From the NCBI RefSeq assembly GCF_947503045.1, contig NZ_CANNCF010000007.1, positions 51,285-115,284 on the forward strand: a DNA stretch of 64,000 bases, read 5' to 3'. A program made the position numbers and the translations under genes. The notes beneath the pieces are model-generated. The model saw only the letters and a program-made list of their open reading frames with translations. It had not been told where the DNA came from and made no database searches. How positions within the stretch are numbered: position 1 is the first letter of the stretch; each line of letters opens with the position of its first letter. This document shows, one piece after another, positions 51,896-59,400 of this stretch. Source of the DNA: an uncultured Tateyamaria sp. Lineage in GTDB: Bacteria > Pseudomonadota > Alphaproteobacteria > Rhodobacterales > Rhodobacteraceae.

Positions 51896-52804
51896 TTATT
51901 GGCTCGCCCACGGAGCATGTCGTCCAATCCGATCTAGCAGGAAATCCATGAAGACCCTGACTTTCGCGGACAACACATTTGACTGTGGATAGATCAGCCA
52001 GAGGACCGTTTCCTCAGCAAGCCGGTACTCAGGTAGGACCCGTACAAGCGTTCCCGATACCAGTTCTTGATGTACGCTCCAAAGCGAATTTGCCGCTATC
52101 CCGGCCCCGGCCAAAGTCGCACACTTGTGGCTGTGACCGTCGTCAATAATCAAACGGCAATCCGCTTGTCTTGGAGCAAAGAGGTGTTTTGTACCATCTT
52201 CACCGATCAGCTGGTTTTCATCTGTGTTTCCGAACGCAATAATCTGGTGGTCGTTCAAATCATCCGGTGTTTCTGGATAGCCATGTTTTTTCAGATAGTC
52301 GGGCGAGGCGCACAAGATGCGCGTGTCATCCGCCAGCTTCCGACCTCGGAGACTTGAATCCTCAAGGGTCGCGTTTCGGAGTGCCAGATCAAAACTCCCT
52401 TCAATGAGATTAACCTGTTTGTCTGACAGATGGAGATCAAGCGTAAGATCGCGGTGCTGTGCCATGAAGTCCGGCAAGATGGGCGCGATATAGAGCTGTG
52501 CAAAGGTACTGGGAGCCGTAAACCGCAATGTGCCTGAAACGTGCTTCTTGCCCTGACCCAAGGCCGCGCGAGCTGCGTCTTCCCGCTCGATGATGTCACG
52601 CGCATAGGGCAAGAAGTCGGCACCCTCAATCGAAAGAGAAACCTGACGTGTAGAACGGTGCAACAGATCAGCTCCGACGCTCTTCTCCAGTTTCGCCATC
52701 CATGCGCTCGCAACCGATGGGGCAAGGCCAAGCTCACGGCCCGCTGCGCTGATGTTCAGCTTGTCAGCGGCGAGAACGAACAGGCGCAACGTTTCCGTAT
52801 CCAT
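51896..52804 (-). CDS. LysR-family transcriptional regulator
   Basis: This 302-aa protein has an N-terminal winged helix-turn-helix (TLRLFVLAADKLNISAAGRELGLAPSVASAWMAKLEKSVGADLLHRSTRQVSLS) typical of LysR. A periplasmic-binding-fold effector domain (about 90-295) follows with GTLRFTAPSTFAQLYIAPILP. It is divergent from a four-gene oxidoreductase operon, which it most likely regulates. A TCAGAATTCTGA palindrome lies in the 105-bp gap. Confidence 0.92.
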   Translation of the reverse strand: MDTETLRLFVLAADKLNISAAGRELGLAPSVASAWMAKLEKSVGADLLHRSTRQVSLSIEGADFLPYARDIIEREDAARAALGQGKKHVSGTLRFTAPSTFAQLYIAPILPDFMAQHRDLTLDLHLSDKQVNLIEGSFDLALRNATLEDSSLRGRKLADDTRILCASPDYLKKHGYPETPDDLNDHQIIAFGNTDENQLIGEDGTKHLFAPRQADCRLIIDDGHSHKCATLAGAGIAANSLWSVHQELVSGTLVRVLPEYRLAEETVLWLIYPQSNVLSAKVRVFMDFLLDRIGRHAPWASQ

Positions 52805-52817
52805 ATTATATCCAAAA

Positions 52818-52829
52818 TCAGAATTCTGA
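52818..52829. promoter_or_regulatory. Probable LysR regulator binding site
   Basis: TCAGAATTCTGA is a perfect 12-bp palindrome 14 bp upstream of the lysR start, in the divergent gap to the DUF1330 gene. A related half-site (TTCTGAA) recurs at about 52850. Confidence 0.5.
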
Positions 52830-52909
52830 ACTCAATAATGAACTGTTTCTTCTGAATTTCAATGCCTCATATGTGTGAAGACAACCCGTCAACCAAAGGA
52901 GAGACCACT

Positions 52910-53212
52910 ATGACCTATTATTCCGTTCTTGCAGTTACACCATCCAACGATGACTGGATTCCAGACTACCTGCCAATGGCCAACAAGCTGGTTGAAAAGC
53001 ACGGTGGTAAATACCTCGCCCGCACATCAAGCCACGAACAGGTGGAAGGCGATGATCGTCCCGCCGCCTTGCGCATCGTGATGGAATGGCCGTCCAAAGA
53101 AGCCGCGATGAACTTTATGAACGACCCGGAATATAAGCCACATCTGGAAGCCCGTCACGCCGGATCCGAGAGCTATCACTTCCTGATCGAAGGCAAAGAC
53201 GACCTCGCCTGA
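52910..53212 (+). CDS. DUF1330-family (dimeric alpha/beta-barrel) protein
   Basis: The ATG at 52910 has AAAGGAG upstream. The 100-aa product matches the DUF1330 pattern: LPMANKLVEKHGGKYLART, RPAALRIVMEWPSKEAAMNFMNDPEY and a terminal FLIEG strand. These small proteins share the dimeric alpha/beta-barrel fold of monooxygenase-like proteins. Function is unknown. It is first in the operon with the CmcJ/NvfI-like, LLM and SDR genes. Confidence 0.82.
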   Translation: MTYYSVLAVTPSNDDWIPDYLPMANKLVEKHGGKYLARTSSHEQVEGDDRPAALRIVMEWPSKEAAMNFMNDPEYKPHLEARHAGSESYHFLIEGKDDLA

Positions 53213-53268
53213 TCTTCCAAGAGGCCCGGCGCATAGTGTCGGGCCTCGTCTTCCTAAGGGGTGAACAC

Positions 53269-54045
53269 ATGCCATGCACAGCCATCGTCAATTACCACAT
53301 TCACTCAGATCAGCGTCAGGCGTATCACATCGACGCGGGCGGCGTAGTAGGTCAGATTATTTCGCCGCCGTATGCAGTGACAGAAATTGCTGTCCTTGAC
53401 GTGCGAAGCGAAACAGATGTGAATTTCTCCAATGACAGTGTTGGGTTTTTCAAAGCACCCTCGCAGGTCAAAGGGCTCGAACAAGACAATAAATGGCAAG
53501 GGGCTTACGATCAGGAATTATCAACACTTCTGAAACGCGAGATTGGCGCAAAAGAGGTGGTTGTGTTCGACCATACCGTGCGAATAGATGATCCAAATTC
53601 CACCCGCAAACCGGCCCGCAATGTTCACAGCGATTATAGCCGCGAAGGCGCAGAGCAACGGCTGATTACTGTGCTGGGAGACGAAAAAGCCGCATCCTGG
53701 GCTAACGGTCACTATGCCTTCATCAACATTTGGCGTCCCATCGAAAACCCGATCAATTCTGCTCCGCTCGGCTTTGTGCGGCCATCCAGTGTTGCAGACC
53801 ATGATTGGATGCTGATCGACCTGATTTATCCGGACCGCAAAGGCCACATCATGGGATTGGCTGCGAACCCCGATCATGAATGGGTTTATCAGTCGCGCAT
53901 GACCCCGGACGAAGTGGCACTGTTCAACATCTATGACAACCAGGGGAAACCCTCTGTCGCCCATAGTGCGCTTGATCTGATCGAAGACCCAGCGCTGACC
54001 ATTCCACGCAAAAGTATCGAGAGCCGGACACTGGTTCGATACTGA
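53269..54045 (+). CDS. CmcJ/NvfI-family oxidoreductase-like protein
   Basis: The ATG at 53269 has AAGGGGTG upstream. The 258-aa product has the family pattern DHTVRIDDPNSTRKPARNVHSDYSREGAEQRL (near 103-134), with AFINIWRPIENPINSAPLGFVRPSSV (about 156-181) and YPDRKGHIMGLAANPDHEWVYQSRMTPDEVALFNIYDN. Relatives act in beta-lactam (CmcJ) and fungal meroterpenoid (NvfI, a 2-oxoglutarate-type oxygenase) biosynthesis. Conserved His and Asp could bind a metal. The substrate is unknown. It is co-transcribed with flavin- and NAD(P)-dependent enzymes. Confidence 0.82.
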   Translation: MPCTAIVNYHIHSDQRQAYHIDAGGVVGQIISPPYAVTEIAVLDVRSETDVNFSNDSVGFFKAPSQVKGLEQDNKWQGAYDQELSTLLKREIGAKEVVVFDHTVRIDDPNSTRKPARNVHSDYSREGAEQRLITVLGDEKAASWANGHYAFINIWRPIENPINSAPLGFVRPSSVADHDWMLIDLIYPDRKGHIMGLAANPDHEWVYQSRMTPDEVALFNIYDNQGKPSVAHSALDLIEDPALTIPRKSIESRTLVRY

Positions 54046-54073
54046 CCCGCACCAACGATGAAAGGACGCTGAT

Positions 54074-55057
54074 ATGCCTGATGGCACTGCGACAAACAGT
54101 TTTCCCAAGCTGAACCGTGCCTATAACACGGTGTTCCAACCGGGTGCGCTGAGCATCGGCTTGGTCGTCCCGCTTGATGCCCATAGCAATAGTCCTACGC
54201 CCGACATGACACGCCATATTGAGCGGGCCCAACTGGCGGATGAACTTGGCTTTGCGGCGCTTTGGCTGCGGGACGTACCGTTTAATGTCCCGACCTTCGG
54301 TGATGCGGGCCAGATGTTTGATCCTTTCGTGTATCTCGGACTTCTCTCCGGCGTGACGCGCGACATCGCTCTTGGTGTCGCCAGTATCATTCTTCCGCTC
54401 CGGCACCCGGCGCACGTCGCCAAGGCCGCAGCTTCTGCGGATCAGTTGTCAGGCGGACGATTGCTTCTGGGGGTAGCGTCAGGCGACCGTCCCGAGGAAT
54501 ACCCCGCACTCGATATGACGTTCCCGGACAGGGGTGCGCGTTTTCGTGACAGCCTCGCCTATATCCGCGCGATGGCATCTGACTGTCCGACATACACGGG
54601 CAATCACGGGTCCATGCATGGCGATATGGATATGCTGCCGAAGCCTACAGCGGGACGCCTGCCGATCCTGATCACGGGCGGCAGTCAACAAAGCCCGGAA
54701 TGGATTGCGGCCCATGGTGACGGCTGGATGACCTATCCGCGCGATGTAGGTGAGCAAGGGCGGCTGGTTGCAGACTATCGGGCGCGATCCACGTCCGCAG
54801 GGTTTTCGGAAAAACCAGTGATGCAGTCGCTCTATGTTGACCTTGTTACGGATGCAGACATGCAGCCCCAACCGATACACCTCGGGTTTCGTTCTGGCAT
54901 TTCGTCTCTGAAATCCTACTTGGCCGAACTGCAAGCGCAGGGCATCAATCATGTCGCCCTGAACCTCCGCTTTAACCAAGCCGATATCGAAGACACCATG
55001 AAGCGCTTGGCTGACGACCTGCTGCCGGGCTTTGTCACACAAGGACCATTAAAATGA
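54074..55057 (+). CDS. LLM-class flavin-dependent oxidoreductase
   Basis: This 327-aa protein of the luciferase-like monooxygenase fold has ALSIGLVVPLD at the first strand, QLADELGFAALWLRDVPF (about 54-71), and GVASIILPLRHPAHVAKAAASADQLSGGRLLLGVASG (about 100-136). LPILITGGSQQSPEWIAAHGDGWMTYPRD follows. It uses reduced flavin to oxidise a small organic substrate. It starts 28 nt after the CmcJ/NvfI-like gene and overlaps the SDR gene by 4 nt. Confidence 0.9.
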   Translation: MPDGTATNSFPKLNRAYNTVFQPGALSIGLVVPLDAHSNSPTPDMTRHIERAQLADELGFAALWLRDVPFNVPTFGDAGQMFDPFVYLGLLSGVTRDIALGVASIILPLRHPAHVAKAAASADQLSGGRLLLGVASGDRPEEYPALDMTFPDRGARFRDSLAYIRAMASDCPTYTGNHGSMHGDMDMLPKPTAGRLPILITGGSQQSPEWIAAHGDGWMTYPRDVGEQGRLVADYRARSTSAGFSEKPVMQSLYVDLVTDADMQPQPIHLGFRSGISSLKSYLAELQAQGINHVALNLRFNQADIEDTMKRLADDLLPGFVTQGPLK

Positions 55058-55818
55058 TCAAGACAATTCTCATCACGGGATCAACGGACGGCATCGGCCT
55101 TCTGACTGCAAAAACGCTGAAAGACAGAGGGCATCAGATCATCCTTCACGGGCGTAGCGCGTCCAAACTGGCGGCAGCAGCAGCCGAGGTCGGCGGAGAT
55201 GCCGCAACCTACAATGCCGATCTGTCCTCGCTTGAGGCGACGGCGGACTTGGCATCAGCCATCCGAGCAGATCATGATCATATTGATGTTCTCATCAATA
55301 ACGCAGGTGTTTACAAGGTTCCAAACCCTGTCCTGCCGAACGGTCAGGATGTCCGGTTTGTTGTCAACACGCTGGCCCCCTATGCGCTCACAAAAGCTCT
55401 TTTGCCCATCATTCCGAAGGACGGGCGCATCATCAACTTATCGTCGGCCGCCCAAGCCCCCGTCGACATCCGCGCCTTGACCGGGGAAATCAAACTGGAC
55501 GACATGGGAGCCTACGCGCAAAGCAAACGCGCTATCGCGATCTGGACGCAACAATTGGCGCAGGACCTCCCTGACGGGCCAGTGTTTCTTGCCGTCAATC
55601 CTGGCTCTCTTCTGGCGTCCAAAATGGTCAAGGAAGGTTTTGGCGTGGCGGGCAATGACCTTCAGATCGGAGCGAACATTCTCAGCCGCCTCGCGCTGGA
55701 CGACGCATTTGTGGATGCAAGTGGCAAATACTGGGACAATGATTCCGGCAGTTTTGCGTCAGTGGCTTCAGAGAATGCAAGCGCGGTGATGACGGCGATA
55801 AAAGAACTGACATCGTAA
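55054..55818 (+). CDS. Short-chain dehydrogenase/reductase
   Basis: This 254-aa protein has the Rossmann motif TGSTDGIG (about 8-15), LINNAGVYKVPNP (about 83-95), the catalytic Ser in INLSSAAQAP, and a Tyr/Lys pair in GAYAQSKRAIAIW (about 151-163). It is last in the LysR-linked operon, coupled to the LLM gene by ATGA. It could reduce or oxidise a carbonyl formed by the preceding oxidoreductases. Confidence 0.9.
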   Translation: MIKTILITGSTDGIGLLTAKTLKDRGHQIILHGRSASKLAAAAAEVGGDAATYNADLSSLEATADLASAIRADHDHIDVLINNAGVYKVPNPVLPNGQDVRFVVNTLAPYALTKALLPIIPKDGRIINLSSAAQAPVDIRALTGEIKLDDMGAYAQSKRAIAIWTQQLAQDLPDGPVFLAVNPGSLLASKMVKEGFGVAGNDLQIGANILSRLALDDAFVDASGKYWDNDSGSFASVASENASAVMTAIKELTS

Positions 55819-56030
55819 AAGGGCATTTTGGGTCGCATAGCGGTCTTTCAGAGTTGGAGATTGGATGACCGGTTTGTCCCGCTTGTTGGACCTCCAAATC
55901 TTTTAGATCCGATGACAGCTTTGGCGCTGAGTGGGCGGTGTGCTATCAACCGGTAGCCCAGATTTGAGTCTCAAAATAGGAGTCTCAATTTTAAGAGCAA
56001 TTAACAACGTTGGGGTGGTGAACTCATGCT

Positions 56031-57114
56031 GAAGTGCAGTTCCTGATATATCGTTTTACTCCACCCGTTTGAGGATCTCCATCAGCTTGGTTTCAAAGAC
56101 CTCGGCAGGCGTGCAGTAGCCAAGGCACTTGCGCGGCGTTGCGTTGAGGCGGTGGCAAATCGACCTCAGATATCGATTTGTCAGCGCCGTCGGTTCCGTA
56201 GATCGAGGCAGATACTTTCGCAGTCTGTTGTTCGTATTCTCAACGGTGCCTTTCTGATAGGGCGCTTGCGGATCGCAGAACCATGCGTCTGCGCCGATCC
56301 CATTCTTGAGATGTCGCCAAGCGGAGAACTCTGTGCCGCGGTCGAAGGTGATCGACTGGCGGGCATCCGCGGGCAGGGGAGCGAGTCCTTGGATTAGGGA
56401 TTCCATGATCGGTTTGGATGTCCGATCCTTATTGCGCATCACAACAGCATAGCGGCTGACACGCTCGACCAAGGATGTCACGTTCACCTTTCCATGCTCT
56501 CTACGGAACATCATCAGATCGCATTCCCAATGGCCAAACTCTGACCGCTCAGCGATGCGGTCGGGTCTGTATGACAGGCTTTGGGCATCGAAGATGTGAC
56601 CACGCTGATGTCGTCGATATCCACGTGGCCTGCGGCGTCTGCGATGCTCGGGCAGGTGGCGAAAGAACTGCTCTGCGCGCCCGTCCTTTGAGTAGGCAAA
56701 CCGATAGATCGTCTCGTGACTGACCCTGATCGGATGGCGCTCCAACCGCATTCGACCAGCGATCTGTTCAGGTGACCAGCCAGCCTTGAGCCGATCTTCG
56801 ATGGCTTCCTTCAGTTCGGGATACATGATCATCTTACGGTGGATTGCGCGACGCTGTTCGTACTTATCCTGCGCGACGACAGCGTGATAGCCGTTCAGCT
56901 CCGGCAATTCGGTGTCCGTGTACCGGTTCCGTTTGATATCGCGGTAGATGGTCGAAGGGTCACGACCAAGGCGATCTGCGATCTCAGTAATTGGCATCTT
57001 AGCTACAAGCCAGTTGGCCAACTTGCGGCGTTCTTCCAGTCTCAGGTGACAGTAGTGGGTTCCCATTCAACATCCTCCATGCAAAGCTCTGTTTTAATAC
57101 AGAATTTGCACTTC
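56031..57114. mobile_element. IS30-family insertion sequence
   Basis: One transposase gene is bounded by imperfect inverted repeats: GAAGTGCAGTTCCTG at 56031-56045 and its counterpart GAAGTGCAAATTCTG read inward from 57114. Twelve of 15 positions match. The outermost bases and target duplication could not be fixed by eye, so ends may be off by a few bases. It is inserted between the SDR operon and a TetR gene. Confidence 0.75.
56056..57066 (-). CDS. IS30-family transposase
   Basis: This 336-aa intact protein has an N-terminal helix-turn-helix (ERRKLANWLVAKMPITEIADRLGRDPSTIYRDIKRN, about 11-46). The DDE integrase core shows FGHWECDLMMF (first Asp), SITFDRGTEFSAW (second Asp) and KGTVENTNNRLRKYLPR (Glu), followed by RYLRSICHRLNATPRKCLGY. 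No frameshift or stop is seen, so it is probably active. Confidence 0.93.
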   Translation of the reverse strand: MGTHYCHLRLEERRKLANWLVAKMPITEIADRLGRDPSTIYRDIKRNRYTDTELPELNGYHAVVAQDKYEQRRAIHRKMIMYPELKEAIEDRLKAGWSPEQIAGRMRLERHPIRVSHETIYRFAYSKDGRAEQFFRHLPEHRRRRRPRGYRRHQRGHIFDAQSLSYRPDRIAERSEFGHWECDLMMFRREHGKVNVTSLVERVSRYAVVMRNKDRTSKPIMESLIQGLAPLPADARQSITFDRGTEFSAWRHLKNGIGADAWFCDPQAPYQKGTVENTNNRLRKYLPRSTEPTALTNRYLRSICHRLNATPRKCLGYCTPAEVFETKLMEILKRVE

Positions 57115-57333
57115 GTTTGTGAATCCACCGGTGCGATCAGTCTGTGACGCATAAGCTCTATTATGTTAAGTAAGTCAGCAGTGCTGACCTTCTTTCCGGT
57201 CCACTTGATCCCAAATTACTTCCGGAGCATCGATATGTATTCGCATGGCCGCCCTCGTTTTTTGCGATCACACTCCACAAAGATTGTCATGGTAAACAAT
57301 GTTGCCAATCCGTTTGCTTTGCCGGGCAGCTGA

Positions 57334-57909
57334 TTAGTCTATAGCGTTAAGCAGGATGTTTGCTAGATTCCGTGCGCGTCGCACACTTTTCGCATCGGAG
57401 AACAGCTGTGCCTGGCTGATTGCTCCATCAATCAACAAGTGAAGTGACAGGGCCATCTCAGAAGAGTCGTCTGCACCAAGATCGTCAAGATACCGCCTAA
57501 ACATGGATATGATGGCTTCTTTATGCCGAACAGCGATTCGGCGTGCATTGCTCGACAAGTCCGGATGTTCATGCGCCGCTTTCAGAAACAGGCAACCAGT
57601 AAATCCCGCAGAACTTTTCAGTTGTGTCTTCACCCAATGTTCAATTGCGTCAAACACTGCAAGAATGGAAGTGTGTGCATCACAACCCTGATTTGCTGCA
57701 GCTTGGATGTCAGCCAACAACTGCTCTGAGCGTCTGATAAGTGCTGCTATTATTAAGTCGTCTTTGCTGTCAAAGTTGTTGTAAAGTGTCATGGATGCGA
57801 CACCTGCGTCACGGGTGATCTGGTTGATCCCTGTAGCGGCAAATCCTTGCGTCGAAAACAGCGCTTCAGCCGTGTCCAATATCGTTTCGCGCTTACTCAT
57901 TCGTCCCAT
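57334..57909 (-). CDS. TetR/AcrR-family transcriptional regulator
   Basis: The ATG at 57909 has GGAG 6 nt upstream; an in-frame ATG 30 nt earlier lacks one. The 191-aa product shows the TetR N-terminal domain (ETILDTAEALFSTQGFAATGINQITRDAGVASMTLYNNFDSKDDLI) and a C-terminal ligand domain with FTGCLFLKAAHEHPD. Two palindromes with TAGATAG-type arms lie upstream (57943 and 58036). No target gene follows directly, so the original partner may have been lost or replaced. Confidence 0.9.
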   Translation of the reverse strand: MGRMSKRETILDTAEALFSTQGFAATGINQITRDAGVASMTLYNNFDSKDDLIIAALIRRSEQLLADIQAAANQGCDAHTSILAVFDAIEHWVKTQLKSSAGFTGCLFLKAAHEHPDLSSNARRIAVRHKEAIISMFRRYLDDLGADDSSEMALSLHLLIDGAISQAQLFSDAKSVRRARNLANILLNAID

Positions 57910-57942
57910 GTTGATCTCCAAGCCTACCTTTCCATACATTGG

Positions 57943-57962
57943 TGTAGATAGACCTATCTACA
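57943..57962. promoter_or_regulatory. TetR operator 1
   Basis: TGTAGATAG and CTATCTACA are perfect 9-bp arms with a 2-bp centre, 34 bp upstream of the TetR start. Confidence 0.65.
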
Positions 57963-58035
57963 TACAAGCTTGCGGCATTCACATCAATGTGATGCATCAG
58001 AGCAAAATTAAAGCTTGCGGATCATCGGTATAAAT

Positions 58036-58053
58036 AGATAGATCGATCTATCT
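58036..58053. promoter_or_regulatory. TetR operator 2
   Basis: AGATAGATCGATCTATCT is a perfect 18-bp palindrome. It shares the GATAG/CTATC arms with operator 1 and lies 93 bp further from tetR, where a divergent promoter would be expected. Confidence 0.6.
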
Positions 58054-58401
58054 TAATTAATCTGATTTAGTCCACGGACACTCGGCTCAAGTGAAATGTT
58101 CAACAAGATCGTCAAGCGGCAGTAGTAACAGCTCGGGCAAAGGGAGTCTTACATCGCTCAGCCACAAAAAAGTGGTGACGATTAAGGAAAACCAATGGCT
58201 TTTCGAAGGATGCCTTGCGTGATTGATACCACCTCCCTCGCCAATTCGACCTCGCCTTGCAGTAACCGGAGCGCGGCATAGGCGTATTGTCTCGGATCGC
58301 GGACTTAGGCGGCAACGATCACTTAGCTGAAAGCCAGTCCGGATTGCTTGGTGTGGCAATCTGAAACGTCGCTTGCACGGCAAGCATATAGGAGTAATAA
58401 G
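58054..58401. other. Spacer between the TetR operators and the DHDPS-like gene
   Basis: No intact gene is visible. The 58110-58320 part may be the remnant of a minus-strand gene, as partial open frames run through it, but no family is recognisable. It holds the leader of the DHDPS-like gene at its end. Confidence 0.4.
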
Positions 58402-59367
58402 ATGCGTCCCGAAGAACATCACTTAACATTCGAAGCTCTGGCGGGCGGAATCATCGCATCGACGCTGACACCGTTTGATGATGAAGGCGATGTCCTTTGC
58501 CGTGGTATCACCGATCAGGCCCGCAGGTTGACGCTTATCGATGGCGTTATCGGCATTGCTGTCAATACGACTGTGCGAGAGCGCTTGACGATGACACCGG
58601 ACGAACGGCTTGAAGTTATTCGATGCACCCGTGCCGGATTGGAGAACGGTCAGATCCTGCTCTCTTGTGTGGGAGAATTGTCTGAAGCGGTCTTCGACGA
58701 TGTGGCGACCTGCAAGGCGGCGGGCGCTGATGCCATCATCACCTTCCCAGCCAAATGGAAGACCGGCTTTGAGGGTCAGACTCTCTTGGAGCGGATCACC
58801 CATCTCGCAGCCCTGACCGACCGTCTTGCTCTGCCCGTGATCCTTGCCCTTGGCAATGGCGAGAACCGATGGGCCGAGGCGCCCGAAGACCTCGCTCTGG
58901 TGGCCACTACCGGCCGTCAGATCCTCGGCTTTGACATGGGCCATGACGACAATGTGCTGCGCTACGATCAGGACTACTACACGCTCAAGGGAACCGACAA
59001 GCCAATGGCCTTACTACCCTCCTCGGAAGGCGCCCTCTTCCACAATCTCAACACCGGTGGTGACGGTGTCTTGTCATCACTGGCCTATATCGCGCCGCAC
59101 GAGGTGGCAGCCCTCTATAGCGCATCTCGCGATGGGCGTTTCCATGAGGCACAGGCCATACATAATCGGCTCGCACCACTGATCGCGATCATGAACGGTC
59201 ATGATGTCGATACGCGCGAGATGCTCTGCCGTCAGGCGGCCCATAGACGCGGTCTGCTCGCCTCGCCCGATGCCCGGGGTCTGGACACCCCACTCTACCC
59301 GCATCTCGCAGCAAGTCTTCAGAGCGTGCTCGATGATATCGCGCTCAAACCCATCAGCTGGGTGTAG
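58402..59367 (+). CDS. Dihydrodipicolinate synthase-fold protein with altered active site
   Basis: The ATG at 58402 has AGGAG 7 nt upstream. The 321-aa product has the DapA/NAL barrel: GGIIASTLTPFDDEGDV at the first strand and IGIAVNTTVRERLTMTPDERLEVI in place of the GTTGE segment. GADAIITFPAKW stands where VxPYY carries the catalytic Tyr, and QILGFDMGHD stands where GxKD carries the Schiff-base Lys. Both key residues appear replaced. The barrel length is normal. It is therefore a member of the superfamily unlikely to act by the classical lysine mechanism, or it uses a residue I could not identify. It stands alone between the TetR region and traA. Confidence 0.82.
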   Translation: MRPEEHHLTFEALAGGIIASTLTPFDDEGDVLCRGITDQARRLTLIDGVIGIAVNTTVRERLTMTPDERLEVIRCTRAGLENGQILLSCVGELSEAVFDDVATCKAAGADAIITFPAKWKTGFEGQTLLERITHLAALTDRLALPVILALGNGENRWAEAPEDLALVATTGRQILGFDMGHDDNVLRYDQDYYTLKGTDKPMALLPSSEGALFHNLNTGGDGVLSSLAYIAPHEVAALYSASRDGRFHEAQAIHNRLAPLIAIMNGHDVDTREMLCRQAAHRRGLLASPDARGLDTPLYPHLAASLQSVLDDIALKPISWV

Positions 59368-59400
59368 CGAAAGCACAAGCTACTCATATCGCCAGTACCG

